The notes: a model not told the origin generated them from the sequence alone. A stretch of DNA of 5,438 nt from Chloroflexota bacterium (GCA_019247135.1 JAFAPL010000790.1:1-5438); one strand, 5' to 3'. Counted from the stretch's first letter, positions 1 to 5,438 are shown. Numbers and translations: made by a program.

Positions 1-2
1 CG

Positions 3-131
3 GGCACACGTTTCCCATACCGTCGCAGACGGCCCAAACTGAAAGGCCCAAGCCTGCCGATCTGGATCACTGTGGACACCGCGGGTAGCGTCCACTCGCC
101 CCGAGTGGACCAGATGTCAGTCCAAGGGTAG
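3..131 (+). pseudogene. Possible degenerate 3' tail of a VWA-like protein
   Basis: A plus-strand frame is open from the left edge to a TAG at 129-131. It includes an arginine-rich stretch, then a hydrophobic strand and the motif VDTAGSV. This resembles the D-x-S-x-S metal-site strand of VWA-like domains, such as the VWA-like metallopeptidase family, but with the first Ser replaced by Ala. In an intact VWA domain more than 100 residues would follow, while here a stop comes about 16 residues later. If homologous, it is a truncated remnant. The match is short and could be chance, so confidence is low. Codon use is less G/C-biased at third positions than in the neighbouring genes. Confidence 0.2.
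90..110. repeat. Perfect 9-bp inverted repeat with 3-nt loop
   Basis: GTCCACTCG at 90-98 and CGAGTGGAC at 102-110 are exact reverse complements separated by CCC. No T-run follows on either strand, so it is not a standard intrinsic terminator. A second copy of GTGGAC at 72-77 could pair instead with GTCCAC at 90-95, giving two mutually exclusive hairpins. It may be a protein-binding palindrome, an RNA structure or a remnant of an element end; the sequence does not decide. Confidence 0.5.
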
Positions 132-358
132 GCCATCTCGTGGTCACGCGGCTACAAGTTCTTTGACGTGAGCCGACCTGGCGGGTGCCGGGACGCAATC
201 AGCCGACTACTGATCGGGCCGAAGTCTTGACGCGGGCTGCCGTTCCGCTTCCGCCAGCCAGACTGCTGAAGTTGTGAGTTGCACAGTGTCGATCCAGGCG
301 GTAGGCCGCGAACTCTCGCTCGAGTGTCGCTCGGCTCGTGTGATGTAGCTGGATCGCG

Positions 359-673
359 TCAGGCGTCGGTGCGGTTCATCGCATCGTTGGCGCGGCGTTG
401 GATGTCCGCGTGTTGCGCTCGACGGACCGCCAATTGACCGAGCGTGAACGCTTTTTCGGCAGCCGTCGCGAGCTGCGACTGGAGCAACTGGAGGTCCTCG
501 GCGGCCGCGCGGAGTCCGACCGCGCTGGCGTGGTCACCAACCGCGGCGCCCGCGTGCGTCAGCTCCGCGCACGCGCGGGCCAGGTGCTCCGTCGCGGTCC
601 GCAGGCGCTCGTGTTCCTCGCGGTACATTCGCGCGTCCTGCCAGGCCGGGTTCTCCGCGTGGTCCAACGCCAT
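359..673 (-). CDS. Small alpha-helical protein of unknown function downstream of the sigma factor
   Basis: The product is 104 residues, rich in Ala, Glu, Arg, Leu and Gln, and reads as long amphipathic helices (roughly residues 16-45 and 52-100) with no transmembrane segment or signal peptide. I do not recognise a family. Third codon positions are almost all G or C, which supports real coding. The ATG at 673 has no visible Shine-Dalgarno sequence. An internal ATG at 628 is preceded by AGGA at 636-639 with 7-nt spacing, so an 89-residue product starting MYREEH is a serious alternative. The frame is open further upstream to 826, but that would overlap the sigma gene. The gene follows the sigma gene on the same strand after a gap of about 49 nt, so co-transcription is likely. 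It could be a regulatory partner of that protein, but nothing in its sequence proves this. Confidence 0.65.
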   Translation of the reverse strand: MALDHAENPAWQDARMYREEHERLRTATEHLARACAELTHAGAAVGDHASAVGLRAAAEDLQLLQSQLATAAEKAFTLGQLAVRRAQHADIQRRANDAMNRTDA

Positions 674-722
674 TGCGCACCGACAGCGTACTGCTGTCCG
701 TGCACGAGGGCCCAGCAGCCAA

Positions 723-1739
723 TCACTGCGTCCAGGCCAGTACGACGTTACTGCTGGGATTCGAGTTGGCGGTGCCGGACTCGATCGTGATCTGGGCCGC
801 CTCGGGTGGCTGAACCAGCGCATCATTCTTCGCGATCAGGAAGGTGTTGCCCGTGGCGTCGGGGTAAGCAACCCCAAGCGAGGTCCAGGTATCACCATGC
901 CGCACCCACGCTTCGTACACCTGACCGCTCGGCAGCTGTGGCAGTGCTTCGGTGGTCAAGACGGCGAGATTGACGCCTGCACGACCGCGATACACCGCGT
1001 GCGCCTGAGCCGGAACCGCGTCACTGACTGGAGTCAGTCGGAGCGGGGCGATCTCACTGGTCGTGACAAGTCGGATCGCGTCTTCGTCGAGCTGCTGTTC
1101 GCGTGCGTGTTGCAGGTCCTGAATGCCGACGACCGCGAGCGCAATGGCGAGCAGTGATGCGGCCACTGGCGCGAGCTGGACGCGCATCCGCCCGAGGCCA
1201 CTTCGGATGCGCGTCTTGGCCGTGCCGAGTGGCAGTCCGAGTTTCTGAGCCACCTGCTCGTGGGTGAGCTCGTCGACGAAGGCGAGCGAGACCGCCTGGC
1301 GTTGGGCGGCGGGCAGCGAATCGAGCGCGGCCCGAAGGACCTCGCGTCGTTCGTCGTGCCAAGCGCGCTCGGCCGGGTCGGGATCGGTGTCGGGGACGGC
1401 CCCGAGATGTTCGGAATCGGGGTCCTGCTCGGTGCGTGGGCGGCGACTCTGGCGGCGAAGCTCGTTCAAGATTCGCCAGTGCGCGAGCTGCAGAATCCAG
1501 GGTCGCACCGCGCCCTGGCTAGGGTCGAAGCTGTCGGCCTTGCGCCACAGCGCAAGGAAGACGTCCTGCACGATCTCTTCGGCCACGGCACGGTCGAGCG
1601 ATTGGCTCGCGACGCTGAAGATCAGCCGCGCATAGCGGGTGTACAGCGGCCCGAGTGCTTCCTGTCGACCCGCCGCCAGGGCACGCAGGAGCTCCTCATC
1701 GGTGAGGTGTTCGGGGACCGCGGAAAGCGATTGCGCCAC
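723..1739 (-). CDS. ECF-type sigma factor fused to a transmembrane helix and RskA-like anti-sigma domain
   Basis: The product has 338 residues. Residues ~27-100 form a sigma-70 region 2 (LYTRYARLIFSVA, then EEIVQDVFLALWRK and RPWILQLAHWRILNELRR). Residues ~132-188 form a region 4 helix-turn-helix (LPAAQRQAVSLAF, then THEQVAQKLGLPLGTAKTRI). A hydrophobic stretch at ~189-206 is a single transmembrane helix. Residues ~215-335 match the RskA C-terminal domain of anti-sigma-K factors, with the signature LPSGQVYEAWV, then SLGV and AAQITIESG. In ordinary RskA proteins the cytoplasmic part is a short anti-sigma domain; here the sigma factor occupies that place. The predicted topology is cytoplasmic sigma, one membrane span and an extracytoplasmic sensor-like domain, so activity may need proteolytic release (inferred). 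The start is GTG at 1739 with AGAGGG 7 nt upstream. Typical ECF sigmas are about 160-200 residues. Confidence 0.9.
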   Translation of the reverse strand: MAQSLSAVPEHLTDEELLRALAAGRQEALGPLYTRYARLIFSVASQSLDRAVAEEIVQDVFLALWRKADSFDPSQGAVRPWILQLAHWRILNELRRQSRRPRTEQDPDSEHLGAVPDTDPDPAERAWHDERREVLRAALDSLPAAQRQAVSLAFVDELTHEQVAQKLGLPLGTAKTRIRSGLGRMRVQLAPVAASLLAIALAVVGIQDLQHAREQQLDEDAIRLVTTSEIAPLRLTPVSDAVPAQAHAVYRGRAGVNLAVLTTEALPQLPSGQVYEAWVRHGDTWTSLGVAYPDATGNTFLIAKNDALVQPPEAAQITIESGTANSNPSSNVVLAWTQ

Positions 1740-1746
1740 GTTCTTA

Positions 1747-1752
1747 CCCTCT
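1747..1752 (-). promoter_or_regulatory. Shine-Dalgarno site of the sigma/RskA gene
   Basis: On the minus strand AGAGGG lies 7 nt before the GTG at 1739, complementary to the 3' end of 16S rRNA. It supports the GTG start over any downstream alternative. Confidence 0.7.
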
Positions 1753-1813
1753 GGCTATGCGCGTGGGGATCTTATGTGATGCGCCGGTCTCGGTCGCTCG
1801 CATGCAGAGGAAT

Positions 1814-1831
1814 ACACCGCCATGGTGGTGT
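1814..1831. promoter_or_regulatory. 18-bp near-perfect palindrome upstream of the sigma/RskA gene
   Basis: ACACCGCCATGGTGGTGT pairs with itself at 8 of 9 positions (one G/T mismatch at 1819/1826). It lies 75-92 nt upstream of the GTG at 1739, in the only intergenic space between the GS-like gene and the sigma gene. The dyad and its position suggest an operator for a dimeric regulator, or a hairpin in the leader RNA. I could not identify convincing -35 and -10 elements beside it. Confidence 0.35.
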
Positions 1832-1898
1832 TGGATTGCATTTCGCCAAGTCGGCAACGCACCCAGCCCAGGACGGACCCTAGACGCTAGACGACGGG

Positions 1899-3242
1899 CT
1901 AGTACCGATAGAAGTGTGCGGCGTGGATGCGCTGGCTCGGCGCGTTGCCCAGGTCCTGCCACTCCGATTTGCGGACCGCGATGAACTCGTGCGCTCGATT
2001 CTCTCCGAGGGTCTCCAGCATGAACGCGTCCTGCTCGAGCTCGCGGATCGCCTCCTGGAGTGACCCGGGGTAGCGACGGATGCCACGCGCTTCGCGTTCT
2101 TCATCGCTCAGGTCGTGCGGATTGCAGGCCAGGGGCTCGCCAGGGTCGAGGCCACGCTGGATCCCGTCCAGGCCGGCGGCGACGATCGCGCCCAGCGCAA
2201 GGTAAGGGTTCGCGCTCGCGTCGATGGCTTTGAGCTCCAGATTCGTGCTTGCCTCGATGCGACCACGAAACGGCGACGGGACACGCACCGCGGCCTCGCG
2301 ATTGTCGGGTCCCCAGCACGTGTACGCCGAGCTCCAGAGGTTGGGCGCCAGACGCTGGTACGAGTTGACGCTTGGACAGGTGATCGCGAGCAACGCGGGC
2401 AGGTGGCACAGGATGCCGGCGATGAACGAGCGACCGAGCTTCGAGATGCCAAGCTGGCCATCGGCGTCGTAGAGCGCGTTGCGGTCGCCTCGCCAGAGGC
2501 TCATGTGCACGTGACAGCCACTGCCCGCCTGGTCGCTGAACGGCTTCGGCGCAAACGACGCGATCAGGCCGTGCTTGCGGGCAACGCCGCGGACGGTCTC
2601 ACGCACCGCGATCTGATAGTCGGCCGCCTGCAGCAGCGGCGCGTGCTGGACCGAGAGCTCCTGTTGAGCGGGGCCGAGCTCGGGGTAGTACTGCCGTGGC
2701 GAGATGCCTTGCTGCTCGAGCGCGTCGAGCATGTCGCCGATGACGTCACCCTGGCGGTCCATCCCGTCTGAGCTGAAGCAGAGACTGTCATCGGCCGGCA
2801 CGAAGCGCCCGTCGACCTGGTGGGCGAGATAGAACTCGTATTCAAACGCGGCCTCGACCCGCAGCCCCTGTTCCGAGGCGCGCCCGACCATGTCTTTCAA
2901 AAACGAACGCGGACACAGGTCCCAGGGCTGTCCGTCGAGCGTGTACATGTCGCAGATGAGCCGCGCCTCGCGTGGCGAGTACGGCAGTACGGCGAAGGTG
3001 CGTGAATCCGGCATCAGCCGGATTTCGCCGACGGGGCCCAGGTGCGTGTCGGGCGCCAGATGCTCCATCAACGTGAATGCCTGCATCGCCACCGTCAGTC
3101 CAATTCCCGACTCCAGCGACTCCGAAAGCGCGGCAGCGTGGGCACTCTTGCCGCGGACAATGTTGGCGTGGTCGCAGTACAGGAAGCGGACCGTGCGCAG
3201 ATGGGCCTGCTCAGCGCGCGTGATGATGTCGGTTGTATCCAT
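1899..3242 (-). CDS. Glutamine synthetase family enzyme (gamma-glutamyl-amine ligase / GlnA-like)
   Basis: Counted from the ATG at 3242 the product has 447 residues, normal for class I GS-like enzymes. These activate the glutamate gamma-carboxyl with ATP and transfer it to ammonia or an amine. The N-terminal beta-grasp part (~1-105) contains VGEIRLMPDSRTF. Catalytic motifs follow in order: EYE (134-136), ELGPAQQE (188-195), GSGCHVH (240-246), NSYQR (293-297), NREAAVR (314-320) and NPYLA (345-349). Two features are atypical. The usual E-x-R that contacts substrate is E336-L-K338, and the adenylylation-type Tyr motif is NPHDL (His376). This argues against a classical adenylylated GlnA; a gamma-glutamylpolyamine synthetase or another subfamily is possible. 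I chose the ATG at 3242 because GGAG (3255-3258) precedes it by 12 nt; an in-frame GTG at 3260 would add six residues but has no ribosome site. The substrate cannot be named from sequence. Confidence 0.9.
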   Translation of the reverse strand: MDTTDIITRAEQAHLRTVRFLYCDHANIVRGKSAHAAALSESLESGIGLTVAMQAFTLMEHLAPDTHLGPVGEIRLMPDSRTFAVLPYSPREARLICDMYTLDGQPWDLCPRSFLKDMVGRASEQGLRVEAAFEYEFYLAHQVDGRFVPADDSLCFSSDGMDRQGDVIGDMLDALEQQGISPRQYYPELGPAQQELSVQHAPLLQAADYQIAVRETVRGVARKHGLIASFAPKPFSDQAGSGCHVHMSLWRGDRNALYDADGQLGISKLGRSFIAGILCHLPALLAITCPSVNSYQRLAPNLWSSAYTCWGPDNREAAVRVPSPFRGRIEASTNLELKAIDASANPYLALGAIVAAGLDGIQRGLDPGEPLACNPHDLSDEEREARGIRRYPGSLQEAIRELEQDAFMLETLGENRAHEFIAVRKSEWQDLGNAPSQRIHAAHFYRY

Positions 3243-3699
3243 GCATTCACATCGCTCCACGAGCTATCGTAGGCAGGCATTGCCGTCCGTAGCAGCTTTA
3301 CAGGAGCGGGTACGCGGCTGGTTCCGGCGTGAGCCGAAGGCAGTCGCGCCGCGCCAGGTGCTCGTGGCAGAGGCAGACGAGAAGCAGCGTCGAGCCCTGG
3401 TCCGCATGGTCCAGCGCATGGGCTACTCGGCGCTGGAGGCCTCCGGCTCGGCCGAGACACTCAAACTCCTGGACGATCAATTTCCGGAGTGGCTGCTACT
3501 CGGCTTCGACGTCGATGGTGATGGCGGACTGGAGGCACTGGATCAGGTGCGCTCGTTTGCGCCAGAGCTGCCGGTGATCATGATCGCGCGCGATTACCAC
3601 GACGTCAGGACGGTCGAGGCGCTACGGCGCGGGGCGGTGGCGTACCTGGCGCGGCCATTTGGACCGGACGACCTGCGCGAGGTGTTCGGGCGGCGCTGA
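3241..3699 (+). CDS. Degenerate (pseudo-)receiver domain protein
   Basis: The product has 152 residues from the ATG at 3241. A basic N-terminal segment (~1-37) is followed by a single CheY-like receiver fold (~38-150) with beta1 QVLVAEAD, beta3 WLLLGFD, beta4 PVIMIAR and beta5 AYLARPF. The fold pattern is clear, but the conserved phosphorylation residues are replaced. The second acidic-pair residue is Ala45, the phospho-acceptor position is Gly88, the Thr/Ser switch is Ala116 and the invariant Lys is Arg138. There is no output domain, so it probably acts by protein contact. Residues 90-101 spell an EF-hand-like DxDxDG loop. No Shine-Dalgarno precedes the ATG; TTG at 3280, with AGG at 3271-3273, is an alternative start giving 139 residues. 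The gene diverges from the GS-like gene with overlapping start codons. The next gene follows after 2 nt. Confidence 0.85.
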   Translation: MHSHRSTSYRRQALPSVAALQERVRGWFRREPKAVAPRQVLVAEADEKQRRALVRMVQRMGYSALEASGSAETLKLLDDQFPEWLLLGFDVDGDGGLEALDQVRSFAPELPVIMIARDYHDVRTVEALRRGAVAYLARPFGPDDLREVFGRR

Positions 3700-3701
3700 G
3701 C

Positions 3702-4181
3702 GTGGCACACGCAACCGAGGAGTGGCTCGCGCGAGTCGAGGCGGCCACTCTCGATAGTGAAGTCGAGCTGACCACGCAGCTCGGTGGCCAACGTGAACTC
3801 GCCCATGCGCGGCTATGGCGCGGTCAGGTACTGATCGATTGGGAAGTCGACGACCAGGCTGGAGGCTGTCTCGTCCGGCCCGAGTTGCTCAGGCGCCTGG
3901 TGGCGCTCGGCGCGCGGGTGCAGACAATGCGAGACTCGGTGCAGTTGCGGGCGAGCGGTCGCGCGCTGGCCGCCTTGAGCGCGCAGCATGCCGATCTGGT
4001 CCGCCGACTCGGTGGCGCCGAGCGAGTTGAAATGCGCGCGACCTTGCGATTCGCCGGCGAGCAGTATCGAGGCGGTGAGGAGCTGTATGCCGTCGGTGGG
4101 GGCCCGCGGGCTCAGCCGCTGCTGCGGCTCATGGCGACGGTTCGATCAGCGTCGCCACGTACGTCGCCCGCGAAGAGGTGA
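3702..4181 (+). CDS. Hypothetical protein paired with the pseudo-receiver
   Basis: The product has 159 residues and I do not recognise a family. It starts at GTG 3702, two nt after the TGA of the pseudo-receiver gene, so the two are almost certainly co-transcribed and translationally coupled. The sequence looks soluble, with no signal peptide or membrane segment. An alternating beta pattern with charged helices includes QVLIDWEVDD (~42-51) and RPELLRRLVALGARVQTMRDSVQLRASGR (residue run ~59-87, mixed helix and strand). The last ~18 residues are Ser/Arg/Pro-rich and encoded within the 53-bp overlap with the convergent gene, so the functional domain probably ends near residue 145. Third-position G/C bias is present but weaker toward the end. 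By position it may be the binding partner or effector of the pseudo-receiver. Confidence 0.75.
   Translation: MAHATEEWLARVEAATLDSEVELTTQLGGQRELAHARLWRGQVLIDWEVDDQAGGCLVRPELLRRLVALGARVQTMRDSVQLRASGRALAALSAQHADLVRRLGGAERVEMRATLRFAGEQYRGGEELYAVGGGPRAQPLLRLMATVRSASPRTSPAKR
4102..4129. repeat. Paired GC-rich palindromes at the convergent gene junction
   Basis: AGCCGC (4114-4119) and GCGGCT (4124-4129) form a perfect 6-bp stem around a 4-nt loop, ending at the stop codon of the minus-strand ligase gene. Just beyond lies the 10-bp palindrome GCCCGCGGGC (4102-4111). Both sit downstream of the ligase gene on the minus strand, where they could slow or end transcription. No T-run follows, so an intrinsic terminator is not established; they may be by-products of GC-rich coding sequence. 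Confidence 0.3.
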
Positions 4182-5385
4182 TCGGCCCGTCCAGGCGGGT
4201 ATAGCAGCCGCCGAATCGTCCACCGAGAGTAAAGGCGCCGACACAGGCGCAGCGCTCACCGACGCGCGCGACTGACTGGGTCCAGTCGTCCACGGCGACG
4301 TCTTCAAGGCACGGCGACACGACCGCCCGCTGGACGACGTAGCCGCCTTCGAGCAGCCGTCCTTGCCAGCTTGCCGGGTGAAGGTCGGCGCCGAACACGA
4401 CCGAGTCCCCTTCTCGTCCATTGACGTGCTTCACGACGCCTTCTTTGACCTGCTTCCTGGAGGCATCACGGGCGAGCACCGTTGGCGGCAGGTGCGCCTC
4501 GACCAGGTCGCGCGCGCGTGGTGGGAGTTGGTGGCGGTTGGTCCACAGCCAGGCCAGGCAAGCTTTTGACTGGGCGAGGAACCCTCGGAGGCCGTTCAGC
4601 AGCAAGACGCGACGGTCGATCGCCGCTTCCCACAACGGAGCAAAAACCGCGTGTCGGTACAGGCGTTCGATGGGATAGAAGCGATACAGGGCGTCGATGG
4701 GCCGGCCGCGCAGCGTGACGTGGTCGTCGGTGACGTGCAGGTCGTTGATGTCGCCCACCAGGGCTGGCTGACCCGCACGGCAGAGCAGCCGGGTCAGCCA
4801 GACGGCTTGCGAGAAGTCTTCCAGCCAGCTGTGCGACGAGACGATGCCGACCCGGCGAACGGGGCGGGTGTGCTGTGCTATGCGATGCTGCAGGACGGCT
4901 GTCAGACGACGGCCGAACCCGATGCTGGGTCGCTGGTAGCTGCCGAAAACGCGCGCGATCGCGGGTTCGAGGCCGGTGGCTTCGCGTCCGCCAGATGGGG
5001 TGTCGGCGTTGTACTCGATCAGTTGCCAGTGGCCGCGATGGTCCATGAGAAAGTCGAACCTGCCGAAAAGGCTGGCGGCGTGGCGCGGGTGGGGTGGCTC
5101 CTGGCGGGCGAGCTCGATTGCGGGCCAGGGCCACGCCAGGCTGGACCACCAGGCCGGATCGTCCAGGATGGCCTGAACGGCATGGTCGAGCAGTTTCGGG
5201 AAGGCGCCTGTGACTTCCGCGAGCTCGGCCGCTTCCGTTTGTGAGAGCGCTACGGCTGCGAGCGAGAGATAGCGCCAGCCGCCGCTCCATACGTCCAGGT
5301 CTAGATCTCTTGCACCCTGGTCCGCGACGCGCTGCCACAGGCGGTCGTAGTCGAAGTAGTCGAGCGGGGGCGCTAACGAGCGCAC
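4129..5385 (-). CDS. Glutathionylspermidine synthase family ATP-dependent ligase
   Basis: From GTG 5385 the product has 418 residues and resembles the synthase domain of glutathionylspermidine synthases (ATP-grasp-like, PF03738 type), which join an amine to a peptide carboxylate via an acyl phosphate. It lacks the N-terminal amidase half of the bifunctional E. coli Gsp. Diagnostic motifs are RFDF (109-112), LIEYNADTPSG (122-132, including the Glu124-x-Asn126 metal pair), LNGLRGFLAQSK (263-274), the ATP-loop KHVNGREG (319-326, usually KP-x-x-GREG) and GGYVVQ (347-352), then the closing segment DGPITSSRATYVATLIE (~399-415). No good ribosome site precedes the GTG, and the frame stays open to the window's right edge, so the true start could lie beyond 5438. 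The real substrate may be a polyamine, an amino acid or a peptide; the sequence does not tell. The gene converges on and overlaps the hypothetical gene by 53 bp. Confidence 0.85.
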   Translation of the reverse strand: MRSLAPPLDYFDYDRLWQRVADQGARDLDLDVWSGGWRYLSLAAVALSQTEAAELAEVTGAFPKLLDHAVQAILDDPAWWSSLAWPWPAIELARQEPPHPRHAASLFGRFDFLMDHRGHWQLIEYNADTPSGGREATGLEPAIARVFGSYQRPSIGFGRRLTAVLQHRIAQHTRPVRRVGIVSSHSWLEDFSQAVWLTRLLCRAGQPALVGDINDLHVTDDHVTLRGRPIDALYRFYPIERLYRHAVFAPLWEAAIDRRVLLLNGLRGFLAQSKACLAWLWTNRHQLPPRARDLVEAHLPPTVLARDASRKQVKEGVVKHVNGREGDSVVFGADLHPASWQGRLLEGGYVVQRAVVSPCLEDVAVDDWTQSVARVGERCACVGAFTLGGRFGGCYTRLDGPITSSRATYVATLIEPSP

Positions 5386-5438
5386 GCGTGGCTCAACTTC
5401 AAGACTCGCGTGATGCCGCGCGTCCGCAGCGTCCTGAG

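Larger units (their letters stand above)
1..358. other. Left-edge region without a convincing complete gene
   Basis: No frame on either strand carries a well-supported complete gene here. A plus-strand reading frame enters from the left edge and stops at 131 (listed separately). A perfect inverted repeat lies at 90-110. From about 132 to 358 I see no tRNA-like cloverleaf, no repeat array and no clear promoter. On the minus strand this is the DNA downstream of the gene ending at 359, and I found no hairpin followed by a T-run that would make a standard intrinsic terminator there. Confidence 0.6.

Noticed and set aside
90..110. Intrinsic terminator at the left hairpin
   Set aside because: The stem is strong, but no T-rich tract follows on either strand.
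359..826. Upstream extension of the small helical protein to 155 residues
   Set aside because: The added N-terminal part is Arg/Pro/Ser-rich and overlaps the 3' end of the sigma/RskA gene. The helical, coding-like sequence begins near 673.
444..1157. Long plus-strand open frame opposite the small helical gene and the RskA domain
   Set aside because: It spans two minus-strand genes, is Arg/Ser-rich in the manner of GC-rich shadow frames, and has no domain.
2115..2771. A 218-codon plus-strand open frame opposite the GS-like gene
   Set aside because: It lies wholly antisense to a gene with clear family motifs. Long antisense frames are expected in GC-rich DNA, and its translation shows no recognisable domain.
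2890..3240. Upstream extension of the pseudo-receiver protein
   Set aside because: The frame is open to 2890, but that part is antisense to the GS-like gene and has no receiver sequence.
4651..5244. A 197-codon plus-strand open frame opposite the GspS-like gene
   Set aside because: It is antisense to conserved motifs such as RFDF and EYNADTP and shows no family features.
4466..5338. A 290-codon minus-strand frame inside the GspS-like gene
   Set aside because: Its translation is dominated by Arg, Pro, Ala and Ser, typical of a shifted frame. The 418-residue frame carries the family motifs.

Overview
This is a high-GC bacterial segment with strongly G/C-biased third codon positions. No rRNA, tRNA, transposase or CRISPR array is visible. 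The lineage cannot be fixed from the sequence. A combination of RskA-type regulation, a glutathionylspermidine-synthase-like ligase and a glutamine-synthetase-like enzyme would fit Chloroflexota or another high-GC soil lineage, but that is a guess.

Layout, left to right. Positions 1-358 hold no convincing complete gene, only a strong hairpin (90-110) and a possible degenerate gene tail at the left edge. On the minus strand, 359-673 encodes a small helical protein of unknown function. It lies 49 nt downstream of a gene (723-1739, minus) in which an ECF-type sigma factor, one transmembrane helix and an RskA-like extracytoplasmic anti-sigma domain are joined in one polypeptide. The roughly 160-nt leader upstream of that gene carries an 18-bp near-perfect palindrome. 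Next on the minus strand is a glutamine synthetase family enzyme (1899-3242) of the gamma-glutamyl-amine ligase / GlnA-like type. Its ATG overlaps, on the opposite strand, the ATG of a plus-strand gene (3241-3699).

That plus-strand gene encodes a receiver-like protein whose four key phosphorylation residues are all replaced. Its phospho-acceptor loop reads as an EF-hand-like DxDxDG loop. Two bases later comes a 159-residue protein of unknown family (3702-4181), apparently co-transcribed. Its 3' end overlaps by 53 bp the convergent minus-strand gene 4129-5385, a glutathionylspermidine synthase-type ATP-dependent ligase.

How the parts may fit together: two amide-forming ligases (GS-like and GspS-like) flank a two-gene module of pseudo-receiver plus orphan protein. 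A membrane-tethered sigma factor sits next door. The most unusual elements are the one-piece sigma/anti-sigma-like protein and the unphosphorylatable receiver. Whether these genes form one functional system is inference from proximity only.
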